Assembly (NCBI GenBank): GCA_032718475.1
Contig: JAUCBJ010007346.1
Coordinates: 1-64,000, forward strand
Direction: 5' to 3'
DNA length: 64,000 nucleotides
Source of the DNA: Nemertoderma westbladi
Taxonomy: Eukaryota > Xenacoelomorpha > Nemertodermatida > Nemertodermatidae
The notes beneath the pieces were generated by a model. That model was not told where the DNA came from. It saw only the letters and a list, made by a program, of their open reading frames with translations, and did not search any database. This document shows positions 45,985-56,500 of this stretch, in pieces (position 1 is the first letter of the stretch; the number at the start of each line of letters is the position of its first letter). Position numbers and translations under genes: made by a program.

Positions 45985-47360
45985 AATTATTTATTACATG
46001 GAAAATAAAGTAGAACATTCACTATTCTCGAGGCGTTTGTTTTATTTACCGAACGTCAGCTGTTTCTATAAAGGGTCGAGAGAATATTTAAAAACAATGT
46101 TCTATGTTTTTTTCCCTTGTAAATACGTTATTTTATTCTTAAATTGGTACTTTTTTATTGCTTAATTCTATAATTAGAAGATATAGTTTTACAAAATAAA
46201 TATAACTGTAGTATTTAACCATATTGCTTCCATAGTTACTGTAGGTCTACTATTCCTAGTGTTGTCTTACTCAATGTTAAATAATTTAGGGTTCTCGAAT
46301 ATTTATTACGTTACTAGAGAAACTCTTAACAACATAAACCAATATTAAAATTCATGTTGGGGAATGTGGCGAGTAAATATTAAACGATAAAACAAAGGAA
46401 GGACTGTCGGGCCACAGGTATGAAAAAATAGTAGGTAATTAGCCTACGTTTCGTAAGCCAATGGCTATCTTTATCTTTATTTATCTATATTTATAAAGAT
46501 AGCCATTGGCTTACGAAACGTCTGCTAGGCCTAATTACCTACTATTTTTTCATACCTGTGGCTGACAGTCCTTCCTTTGTTTTATCGTTTAAACCAATAT
46601 TGTTTATTGAGTTCCGTTTTGGAGTTCGCCAGGCAGCCACTAAAGTTACAATAACTCTTGAATGTTTGAATGGATTTTGCTCCAATTACTTGCGAACCTT
46701 TTCTACTTCGTTGCTCTTTCAACACATTTAATACAATTTAAGAAATCCCACCAAAAATATTTTTATTCTTAAATTGATACTTTTTCGTTCGAATATACCC
46801 CAAAATCGGGAGAAAAAGTTTCACTTTTTTTCCCTAAGGAAAAAAAGTAACCCATAGGATTGCATTGATTTTACTTTTTTCCCGGCGAAAAAAGTAAAGT
46901 AAAATATTTTTGGTAGAATTTCTTAAATTGTATTACATGTGTTGAAAAAGCATCGACGTAGAAAAGGTTTGCAAGTAATTTGAGCAAAATCCATTCACAG
47001 TGCAAGCTTATTGCAACTTTAGTGTCTGCGCGGCGAACTCCAAAACGGAACTCAATATCCAATATTGGTTTATGTTAGTTAAGCGGCTCTCTAGTTACGT
47101 AATAAATATTCGAGAACACTAAATTATTTAACATTGAGTAAGGCAGCATCGAGAGTTGAAGAGTACAATAATTAGAATCACAGTAACTATGGAAGCAATA
47201 TAGTATGCAGTTCAATTAATCTTGGGAAAAAAACGTAGAACATTTTTTTTTCAATATTCTCTCGACCCTTTATTAACCTCGCTGACGCTCGGTAAATAAA
47301 ATGCCTCGAGAATAATGAAAAAGTTCTACTTTTTTTCCCATGTAATAAATAATTATATTT
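45985..47360. repeat. 1.4-kb inverted repeat with nested hairpin
   Basis: The left arm begins ATTTATTACATGG and CTCGAGGCG (near 46028), and includes AAAGGGTCGAGAGAATAT (near 46072). The right arm mirrors it (ATTCTCTCGACCCTTTAT near 47255, CTCGAGAATAATG near 47303). Shared inner blocks include AATGTTAAATAATTTAG. The arm also occurs alone at 50290-50860. Confidence 0.85.
46382..46590. repeat. Near-perfect 209-bp hairpin nested in the larger repeat
   Basis: AAACGATAAAACAAAGGAAG on the left is mirrored exactly by CTTCCTTTGTTTTATCGTTT on the right. AAGCCAATGGCTATCTTTAT pairs across a central (TTTATC) loop. Only the left arm interrupts the host repeat, so it inserted after the larger palindrome formed. 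Confidence 0.88.
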
Positions 47361-47805
47361 CACTTTTTTCGCCGGGAAAAAAAAGTAAAATAAATACAAT
47401 ACTGGAGAAAGAGACAAATATTATAATAAATTATGACTTGACTAATACAGCGATATTTATTAATATGTTTCATATTTTTAAATAATTTTAGGCGAGCCAC
47501 GAATTCGGGTATCAGCAAACAGTTTTTTGTTGAAAAATAATTTACGCAGAGTAAAATTTTGAAACTAAAATCTACTGAGTAAATCAACATTATGTAAATC
47601 AACATCTGTAATTCGCAAATCACAATAAAAATATCACACTAGACAGTGGATACTTTGACCGGGAAAAACTAAAACTGTGTGATATATTCACAATAAGTTT
47701 ATACTCAACCAACATACAATACATATTATATATTTAAGTTTTATTATTAAGTGAATCAAATTGAATTTAATGTAGAAATAATAATAGAAATGATAGCCAA
47801 CCAAC
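47361..47805. other. Intron 1 region of GFER (minus strand), AT-rich
   Basis: Downstream of the GFER exon-1 donor. I searched by eye for the conserved RWRDGW / WLC-HN exon on the minus strand down to about 40300 and did not find it. Confidence 0.4.
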
Positions 47806-48434
47806 CTGGACGAGGAATCTACGGGATTTCTCTTCATATAAACCCGAAGATGTGCCGCGCAGTCGTCGCACGGAAAGAATCGAGAGAATTTCTCCATAAA
47901 CGAGTTCATATCATTTGTGATACCCAGACCGGGTGAGTCAGGGTAGTAGGCAGCCATACTGTGGAGGAAGTCCCAGGTGCTGCGGCCTAAATCGTCGCGG
48001 TCAGTGGGACAGTGCGAGGGAGAGTGGGGGGTGATGGGTGTACCCAACGGGTTAGTTGGTGTACCAGACGGGTTAGTGAGTGTACCAGACGGGTTAGTTG
48101 GTGTACCAAACGGGTTGGTGGGTGTACCAGACGGGTTAGTTGGTGTACCCAACGGGTTAGTTGGTGTACCAGACGGGTTAGTTGGTGTACCAAACGGGTT
48201 GGTGGGTGTACCAGACGGGTTAGTGAGTGTACCAGACGGGTTGGTGGGTGTACCAGACGGGTTAGTGGGTGTACCCTGCGGCTCTGTGAGTCCTGGACGT
48301 GTAGAGATACGCTGGCGAGATAGATTCCTAAACTCGGCGAGTGACATACAGGCTCGGACCCTACAAGGCCGGCCCCGTTCGTCAACCATTACGTCATCAT
48401 CGTATTCCCGGTTACCTACACGCCGTGACGTCAT
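47806..48434 (-). CDS. GFER: FAD-linked sulfhydryl oxidase ALR/GFER, exon 1
   Basis: Encodes the first 210 residues of a GFER/ALR/Erv1 ortholog, which reoxidises MIA40 in the mitochondrial intermembrane space disulfide relay. The ATG at 48434 is preferred to the upstream TTG. The N-terminal GRPCRVRACMSLAEFR (residues 21-36) matches the CRAC-containing leader of animal ALR. The catalytic domain starts CPTDRDDLGRSTWDFLHSMA (142-161), and AAYYPDSP and FFPCDDC follow, with the active CxxC at C189-C192. Between leader and domain lie about 12 copies of GTPTNPS, an expansion not typical of the family. The exon ends after Ser-Ser-Arg at donor GTTGGT (47805). The remaining domain (CEIHN-like and C-terminal cysteines) must lie in further exons that I could not find. 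GET1 ends 227 bp upstream on the same strand. Confidence 0.92.
48037..48278 (-). repeat. 21-bp coding VNTR in GFER exon 1
   Basis: The plus strand reads GGTGTACCAGACGGGTTAGT repeated, 21 bp per unit. It encodes GTPTNPS with Ser/Phe/Leu variation at the last position and Pro/Leu at the third. Variants are interspersed in a pattern that suggests duplication of two- to four-unit blocks. Confidence 0.93.
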
Positions 48435-48661
48435 TTTAAGCAAGGTGATACGTGATTGGATACCGCTACTTACTGACTTAAAGAAGCACCAATAAAAATA
48501 GAGCCGTATGCACTATTGTTAGGTCTATTTAGGAGTATATTAATATCAGGCTGAGGTTTTATAGTTGGTTCGCGTATAGGTTAGGTATTTATGTATAGAT
48601 GAGTAATGAGTAAAGCCATCATACTGTCATAAAAAAAACAAAAAGGTACTTATATTTTCAC

Positions 48662-49288
48662 TTAGTCTAAACTTATATCGGTTCTGAGTCTCGGCGAAAA
48701 ATTAATCTTAGCTAACTGGAATAAGGGGTTCACGCAGAAGGCCACAATAAGTTTGCACAAAAACATGTAGACCGGCAGACCTAACGCATTTGGTATACCG
48801 GTAGGGAAGCTGAGAACCACAGTCCACGGGAACACCAGCCAGAAGCAGTTGGGATCAAACATCCAGATCGGAGTGTACCGGTAGGTCCAAGCCAGCGAGA
48901 TCATGTAGATCCCATAGATTACGTAAGTCGAGATCTTCACGAAAATCTTTAATTTAAATCCTCTATAGCTTCTAGCAGATCGCGCGGATTTCAAGTCGTC
49001 CTCAACTTTCTTTAGTTTTCGACTGGCTCGTGTGTACTTTGCGAACTCGTCCTTGGGGTTATACTTGGTAAGTTCGATTTTAAATTCCGCTATTTGATGT
49101 CTCAAACTCTTCTCAAGTTTCTTCTCTCCGTTGATGAAACGCAAAGTAAAAAGGACGAATGTTGGGAACAATATAGGCAGAACGGTGCTGACGAATATAA
49201 CAATCAGTGGGTAATATATGTGGGCGGTATCTTCTATATTCAAACGCGGGTCGGTTTCATCGTGTTCGTATGTTGGGGACGATGACAT
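48662..49288 (-). CDS. GET1: GET1/WRB, tail-anchored protein insertion receptor subunit
   Basis: This 208-residue protein fits the GET1/WRB (CHD5-like) family, which with CAML forms the ER-membrane receptor that takes tail-anchored proteins from GET3/TRC40. The order is a lumenal N-terminus, TM1 (about 26-49), a cytosolic coiled coil (53-104), TM2 (113-136) and TM3 (about 164-187). The coiled coil contains the family hallmark DEFAKYTRASRKLKKVEDDL (residues 80-99). TM2/TM3 is the tryptophan- and proline-rich pair (FWLVFPWTVVLSFPTGIP). Human WRB is 174 residues and yeast Get1 235, so the length is normal. The ATG at 49288 gives the expected N-terminus. The gene is intronless here, whereas vertebrate WRB has introns. 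It shares strand and close spacing with GFER. Confidence 0.93.
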   Translation of the reverse strand: MSSSPTYEHDETDPRLNIEDTAHIYYPLIVIFVSTVLPILFPTFVLFTLRFINGEKKLEKSLRHQIAEFKIELTKYNPKDEFAKYTRASRKLKKVEDDLKSARSARSYRGFKLKIFVKISTYVIYGIYMISLAWTYRYTPIWMFDPNCFWLVFPWTVVLSFPTGIPNALGLPVYMFLCKLIVAFCVNPLFQLAKINFSPRLRTDISLD

Positions 49289-50259
49289 GCTAAAACTACG
49301 GTAGGCCTACTTCCGAACTGAAGACGTTCTGATTATGAATTTCCGGTAATACTACTGAGGCACCGCGCACCGGTACCGGTACAGTACTACTGCATAAAGT
49401 ACAGTAGGTGAGTCCTATATCAGAATTAGGTATTCCATATTCCTTGTACCGTACCATGAGTACCATGACTACTGTCAGACTGTTGGCTGTTGCCACCCAT
49501 GCATTAAAGCACCTATGACATCTAAGCATTCTAAGGCAATGTGTCTTATTTGAATACTATCAGTAGTACTACTGATATTGTATCAGTAGTGAGTGTGGGC
49601 AATTATTGTAGATTAGAAAAACGTTTTTCATCAGTTAAATTAGCCTTGAACATGAAAATATGCTAGAACTTCCGAAAACTATACCATTTCCAACGGTCAT
49701 TTGACTGCCAAAGACACAAAACTGTCACATGGGACCTGGTTACACTATGATCGATTAAATACATATAGTGCAGGTAGTGCACGTAGTGGTTCCGCTCCGT
49801 GCGGCTGATATTTATTTGTCTCACCCACTGGCTGGCAACGCATCGCCATATGGACCTGAATGCCCTACGATGTGTTATGATTAGAGTTACGTAATTCTCA
49901 ACCGCCACATTCTATACGCTGCCACTTTACAGGACACATTTACGTCATGCGAGCCATACGGAAAGTCAACAACCTGTGCCTAAATTTGGTCGGTACTTAA
50001 TTCCTTTGAATCTCTTTCATGCGTCTCACATTTTTTGACCTTCCCACCTTATCCCGCCTTCGTTAACGAGAGATGTTCATTATAGGTACGATAAAAAAGC
50101 TACAGCGGCATAGTATTTAATTTTCAAGTAATGAGGAATTTCATTTTTTACAATATGACACTAAACAGGAGAAATACGCAATGAGGTAATGGTTATGGTT
50201 ACCGCTCACAGCCAAAAGCACAACTGGATCGTCAGGGGCGGCGCTAGACCAAAATAAGT
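49289..50259. other. Upstream flank of GET1, no gene seen
   Basis: Contains ACCGGTACCGGTACAGTAC and short repeats of AGTACTACTG near the presumed promoter. No supported coding region. Confidence 0.4.
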
Positions 50260-50285
50260 GGGGGGGGGGGGGGGGGGGGGGGGGG
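50260..50285. repeat. G26 homopolymer
   Basis: Uninterrupted run of 26 G that immediately abuts the start of the transposon arm at about 50290. Confidence 0.9.
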
Positions 50286-50289
50286 TAGA

Positions 50290-50860
50290 ACTTTTTTTCA
50301 CTATTCTCGAGGCATTTTATTTACCGAGCGCCAGCGAGGTTAATAAAGGGTCGCGAGAACATTGAAAAAAAAATGTTCTACGTTTTTTCCCATGTAATAC
50401 GTAATGTTATTCTTTAATTGGTACTTTTTTGTTGCTCAATTCTTTAATAAAATATAGAGCGATATAGTGTTACAAAATTTATTATTTGCTATATTGTTTC
50501 CATAGTTACTGCAATTCAAATTACTGCACTCTTCAACTCCTGATGCTGCTTTGCTCAATGTTAAATAATTTAGCGTTCTCGAATATTTATTACGTAACTA
50601 GATAGCCGCTTAACAACATAAACCAATAGGCCTATTGGATATTGAGTTATGTTATGGCGTACGCCGTGTATACACTAAATTAGCAATAACGTTTGAGTGT
50701 GTGCATGGATTTTATTTTAGAAATTCCATCAACAATATTTTAATTTACTTTTTCCGCAGCAAAAAAATTTAAATTAATGCAATCATTACCTTTTTCCCTA
50801 GGGAAAAAGTGAAACTTTTATTCCATGTATTCGGGGTATATTCGAGTGAAAAAGAACAAT
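50290..50860 (+). repeat. Single arm of the 45985-47360 repeat family
   Basis: Shares ACTATTCTCGAGGCATTTTA, AATTGGTACTTTTT, CCATAGTTACTG and AATGTTAAATAATTTAG in order with the left arm of the inverted repeat. It shows the element exists as solo arms as well as pairs. Confidence 0.8.
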
Positions 50861-52240
50861 GCATATGCAATCCCGTCACTTTAAGCTTGCTAATAATAAC
50901 TGCTATCGCCAGAAGGAACAACCAGTTGACATCCTGTGGGACGAGTCAAAACAGCGAGCCATCAGCGAACTGTTATAACTATAGCCTACCATTGCCGTTT
51001 TCTGAAAGTCTGTGTGTGTGTGTGTCGGAAGCCATAACTGTCGGAAGCCAATATCAGAATAGGCCTATATAACTAGCCATACAGTAGTATAATTATAATT
51101 GTTCGCTAAGATGACTTGCAGCTTTTGCTGCACGAAGGCCCCACTCGTGTTATTATTTTATGACTCAACACTCTAATTGAAAAATACGAAATGACCTGCC
51201 AATAACTTTATTTCGCCGGTTGCACTGTTGTGGACCCTGGACTTGACTTGAACTAGCCGACGTTGGAAAGTGTATGGTTGAGCAAAGTATAATTTAGTGG
51301 TATCATTGTTTCTGGGTCTGCCAGCATTAGATCTACTGTAAGTTCTGTGTGTGTATGTATGTATGCAATGTTACATATGCATTCATGTATGGATTTCTCT
51401 GGATCATTATGGTGGGACTTATTGTTTTGATTGATAATTTAATTAGTTATGGTATATTTTCCCTGAATACATATTTGGACATAAATTTACGGAAATTATT
51501 GCCATTATTATGCTATATTATTGTCGGAAAATACTCAAAATACAGCGTGTATGACGTCATGTATGTCATTACGTATAATGTAAGTATGAGAGTTTATTTG
51601 CATTCTAAGAAAAACATGTGGAACAGAATCAACAATATTCCAATAATTAGTGTCATTTACCACCTTAAGAATTTTGGGCTTAATTGTGCCAAGTTAAAGT
51701 TGCTAAATTAACTGATAAGTAGCATACAAAGTTGTACTGCGCATGGCATTGGTTACACTAATCGTTTATTAGTTATTACACTGTATAAGACAACCTACGA
51801 AGTTGTTTAGTTGCACACACTTTCGTGTATTTAGGGTTTAAAGATATTTGGCAATATTGTGATGTTGGCAAACTCGCTTACTGTAGGTCACGCTTGTATG
51901 AATGAGCCGATATTTCTGATGTATTGATAAAATATCTTTAATACCTCCAGTTCATTCATAGTATAGGTTCTAAATCATAACGTAATTAGGCAATTAATTA
52001 TTTGTAGTAGTAATACAATATAAGTCGAAAAGCAATTGAAATTTTTAGGGTAAATAAGTTGATTACTTTAATATAAACAATTAGTTATAAAATAATTCTT
52101 AATATTTATAGTATAATCAACGTCAAAATATTTATTAATTCCTTAAGTAATTATCGTTATTCGTTAGTATTCGTTTATATGCGAGTTTATTAATCTTTTC
52201 TCACTTGATTCTTACTGTTTTCTAAGCGGTTTGTAGCGCA
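50861..52240. other. Spacer before the giant repeat-protein gene
   Basis: AT-rich. A 120-codon frame at 51349-51711 starts in a TATG microsatellite and has no recognisable domain; I do not call it. The last part should hold the promoter and 5' UTR of the gene starting at 52241. Confidence 0.4.
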
Positions 52241-52406
52241 ATGTCTTCGGGGTTACGCGAACAATCCATTCGATTGCAGCGTATCCGTGATGTTCGGACC
52301 GGAGCAATCATCGAACCTTCCGTTACTATTCAACCGTATGACGTCGTTGAATCGTCAATATCCAGAGAGACAAAACTAAAATACTGTACCCAAGACGCTT
52401 TCTATG
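52241..52406 (+). CDS. Giant repeat protein, exon 1
   Basis: The ATG at 52241 opens MSSGLREQSIRLQRIRDVRT and continues without a stop to a perfect donor (GTAAGT at 52407). Residues 1-55 have no signal peptide or membrane segment, so the protein is probably intracellular. The exon ends with one base of a split codon, which is completed by exon 2 to give Glu. The start is the first in-frame ATG of this block and lies in a locally GC-richer patch. The family is not recognised. Confidence 0.7.
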
Positions 52407-52654
52407 GTAAGTGAAGTACCGGTAGTCATACCGGGACAATAAGCAGAATAATTCTGCTTGTATGGTTTAATTTTTTAGATTGCCATTCTAAATGTTTCAA
52501 ATTCCGCAGCTAAAATTAACCCCCTAGACAGAACAGACTCAATTAATTATAAAACACGTATAGCAGCTACCCTACGTGTCCGATTACTAATCAAGTTATC
52601 TCAAATATTAGAGGCAGTGTACAGTAGGGGGGAGGGGGAGGGGAAAACTCGAAC

Positions 52655-52797
52655 AGTTACAGTGGCACGTTATTCTAACCTAAACAATAAATTAAAGTGA
52701 ATAGAACAGGTTACAGTTTTGTTTTTGGAAGTAATCAGCTGTAATTTGCGTCAATTGACCACAAGGATGGATGAATTTCCCCCACCTATTATAAAAA
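52655..52797 (-). repeat. Dispersed repeat inside intron 1 of the giant gene
   Basis: Reverse-complement copy of 38788-38917 (shared CAGTGGCACGTTATT, AACAATAAA and AATCAGCTGT blocks). It lies within the 52407-52882 intron. Confidence 0.7.
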
Positions 52798-52882
52798 TAT
52801 TAATAGTAATAAATCCTATTAATATAGCAATAAATATTTTAGTCTAATCAGTTATTTTTCATTTTTGCTTGTCGCTTTCCAG

Positions 52883-53060
52883 AGGATGCAACTCAAACAA
52901 ATAAGTACAACCCAGGCGATGGAAGTCGTTCCAGTAGTTACGTTGTTCTACAGGATTCATACATCTCCAGTCAACGGGATTCCACCGTATTCAGTGGAGA
53001 CGAAGACACAGACTACATATCGGATGACCAAATCGTCCCTGAAAGTGAAGAATACAAAAA
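52883..53060 (+). CDS. Giant repeat protein, exon 2
   Basis: Acceptor CTTTCCAG ends at 52882 and donor GTAGGT starts at 53061. The phase from exon 1 gives DATQTNKYNPGDGSRSSSYV, VLQDSYISSQRDST and an acidic stretch DEDTDYISDDQIVPESEEYK. It is Ser/Asp/Tyr-rich and probably disordered, with potential phosphorylation sites. It ends with two bases of a Lys codon, finished by the first base of exon 3. The consistent phase across all three exons is the main evidence. Confidence 0.75.
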
Positions 53061-53585
53061 GTAGGTGTAACGAAATACATTATTACAGAAAAGTAAGATA
53101 TAAAGTAGATTCCTGTGGACATTCTCACAATTTTCCCTAACTGGAACTGAAACTTATTTAGCGACAATTTTAGACCTGGTAACGTAGTCAAGTCTATCGC
53201 TATTCGCATTCTTGCCGAAAGGAAAAATGGGCTTAACGATAATTGATTTAGATAAAATAAGATTAAATAGAAAAGCCTGAAAATTAATTTTATTTATGCG
53301 ACCGAGTTCCTAATGATTCTGAAGTACCACAGCCAGAGGAACTCATCGAAAAGAGGTTCTCTTCCCGTCGCGTAGTATCCGAGACAGACGGCAGACAGGC
53401 ACTTCCACCTCTGAAACCGTTAACCACGACATATCTGATGTCTGACTACATCTGTTACTTTATCTCGCTCTCCTAACTTTTCAGCTTCTTTCTACCAGCA
53501 AAATAAATTATATTTGTAAAATATATATAAATATATAAATATAGATATAGGAAAGTAAAATTAAATATTTATTATTGGTTTTTAG

Positions 53586-56500
53586 ATATCAACGTCATTC
53601 TATTCAAATGGCTCAAAGATCTTTCGAAAATCTATCAAAGCAAAAGAAAAAAACACAAGTAAACGACATAATTACTAATGATTTTGGTAGATGCGATTCG
53701 GGTTATGACGACAGTCACATTTCTACAACGGAGTCTAAACTTGAAATTGCACCAAGAATTCTACCTGAAACTCATATAAAGTTGAAAACAAAATCAAAAA
53801 TTGAGAAGGGAATTTCAACTGTTCTTTTGAAAGATAAGTTCAAAAGATCACATTCTTCCAGCTCAAATGAAAGTGTCTCCTTAAAGATCCCACGGCGATC
53901 TTCCTCTGAATCAGCAAGAGTTACGCCACATAAAGATGAATCATTACAATCACATACTACAACCAGTAACGTTCTAGAACGATCTACGTATTATAAGGAT
54001 AATATTCTACCCGAAACCGCGATCAAACATCCAACATCAAAAAGACATCATTCTCTTAGCTCAACAGAAAGTGAACCGGTAAAGGTTGTTCGACGTGATC
54101 AAACAATTGATTCCGGTGAAAATATAAACATTGTAAAGCCAAAGATGCCTTTGAAACGTTCCACAAAGAAATCAAGTTCTCTTGACAATATCAACATTAA
54201 GACATCATATATTGGGGATGTATCAGCTAAGAATAATACAGACAAAAGGAATAAATTCGGTAGTTTTGTGATGAAATCACATTCTCTTGAAGAACTAATT
54301 CCTGATACATACATAACAACTAAAAGAGAAGTTGAAAATGGGGAATGTTATGGTGTAATTGAGACACCAGTTGCAATACAGAAAAAGTCCAACTTATTCC
54401 ATCAAGACCATCACAGAAACACAATCACCTATCAGGACGACGTTTTAACAGAATCACATATTGGCAAAAGTGAACCGCAAGTGCAGCAGAAAAATTATAC
54501 CACTAAACAAGTGCGAGAAATAAGACCTTCAGTGACCGATTTTAAAAGATATACCAAAGCGGACGTAAGGTATAAAAATAATGAAGATAATATTTTACTT
54601 AAAGACACCAACATTGATAACATATATATTCCGCGGGTGGTGATTCCTAAAGTTCAGCACACTGAAGATGACATGGTAATTAAGGAATCACATTTAAATC
54701 AAATGCATAAAGATCTTTCTCCAGAAACAGAAGTTACTTTTGAAAACTGTCGCTTAAATAACCCATTGGAATTAGGATACAAAGAAAGATCCATTGGCAA
54801 TAATTCACAAGAGATAGACACTGATACACTTTTACCATCGCCGCACATGAAATCAACCATCGAATTTGAATACAAAGAAAAATATTTAGAAGAAACTCAT
54901 ATTGATTGCAAAGTAAAACAATTGGAGACTTCTCCACTTGATATAGACATTTTTTATGTTAACAAAGACAACAAATTAAAGGAATCATACATAAGTATTG
55001 TGGAAGAATCTCATATTAATAACAAACAGAAACCAACAGAGACTTCCCCAGTTGTTGAGATTTTGTATGATACCAATGGCCATGAATTACAGGAATCAAA
55101 CATATCTGCAGTTCAACAACCCCAGTTTGCAAAATCTAATATGGAACTGGACTCACATGTAAGTATTGTGGAAGAATCTCATATTAATAACAAACAGAAA
55201 CCAACAGAGACTTCCCCAGTTGTTGAGATTTTGTATGATACCAATGGCAATGAATTGCAGGAATCAAACATATCTGCAGTTCAACAAACCCAGTTTGCAA
55301 AATCTAATATGGAACTGGACTCACAAGTAAGTATTGTGGAAGAATCTCATATTAATAACAAACAGAAACCAATAGAGACTTCCCCAGTTCAACCAGAGAT
55401 CTTATACGATGTTATGGATAAAAAATTGCAGGAATCACACATACCTGCAGTACATCATCTTCAATATGCAAAATCTAATATGGAACTGGAATCACAAGTC
55501 AATATTGTTGAAGAATCTCATATTAACATCAAACAAAAATTAACAGAGACTTCTCCAGTTGTTGAGATTTTATGTGATACCAAAGATAACAAAGTAAACG
55601 AATCATCATATATAGATGCAGTGCATCAACCCCAGTATGCAAAAACTAATATGGAACTGAACTCACAAGCACATATTATGGAAGAATCTCATATTAATAA
55701 CAAACAGAACCCATCAGAGACTTTCCCAGTTCAACCAGAGATCGTATACGATGTTATGGATAACAAATTGCAGGAATCACACATACCTGCAGTACATCAT
55801 CTTCAATATGCAAAATCTAATATGGAACTGGAATCAAAAGTCAATATTGTTGAAGAATCTCATATTAACATCAAACAAAAATCAACAGAGACTTCTCCAG
55901 TTGTTGAGATTTTATATGATACCAAAGACAATGAGGTAAATGAATCATCATATATACATGCAGTGCATCAACCCCAGTATGCAAAAACTAATATGGAACT
56001 GAACTCACAAGCACATATTATGGAAGAATCTCATATTAATAACAAACAGAAACCATCAGAGACTTTCCCAGTTCAACCAGAGATCGTATACGATGTTATG
56101 GATAACAAATTGCAGGAATCACACATACCTGCAGTACATCATCTTCAATATGCAAAATCTAATATGGAACTGGAATCAAAAGTCAATATTGTTGAAGAAT
56201 CTCATATTAACATCAAACAAAAATCAACAGAGACTTCTCCAGTTGTTGAGATTTTATATGATACCAAAGACAATGAGGTAAATGAATCATCATATATACA
56301 TGCAGTGCATCAACCCCAGTATGCAAAAACTAATATGGAACTGAACTCACAAGCACATATTATGGAAGAATCTCATATTAATAACAAACAGAAACCATCA
56401 GAGACTTCCCCAGTTCAACCAGAGGTCTTATACGATGTTATGGATAACAAATTGCAAGAATCATACATACATGCAATATATCAACCTCAATATGCAAAAT

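Noticed and set aside
47977-48495. A 172-codon plus-strand frame over GFER exon 1
   Set aside because: It is the complement of the 21-bp coding VNTR, open because of repeat length. GFER on the minus strand explains the region.
51349-51711. 120-codon plus-strand frame
   Set aside because: It starts in a TATG microsatellite, is strongly AT-biased and hydrophobic without a recognisable domain, and has no splice or homology support.
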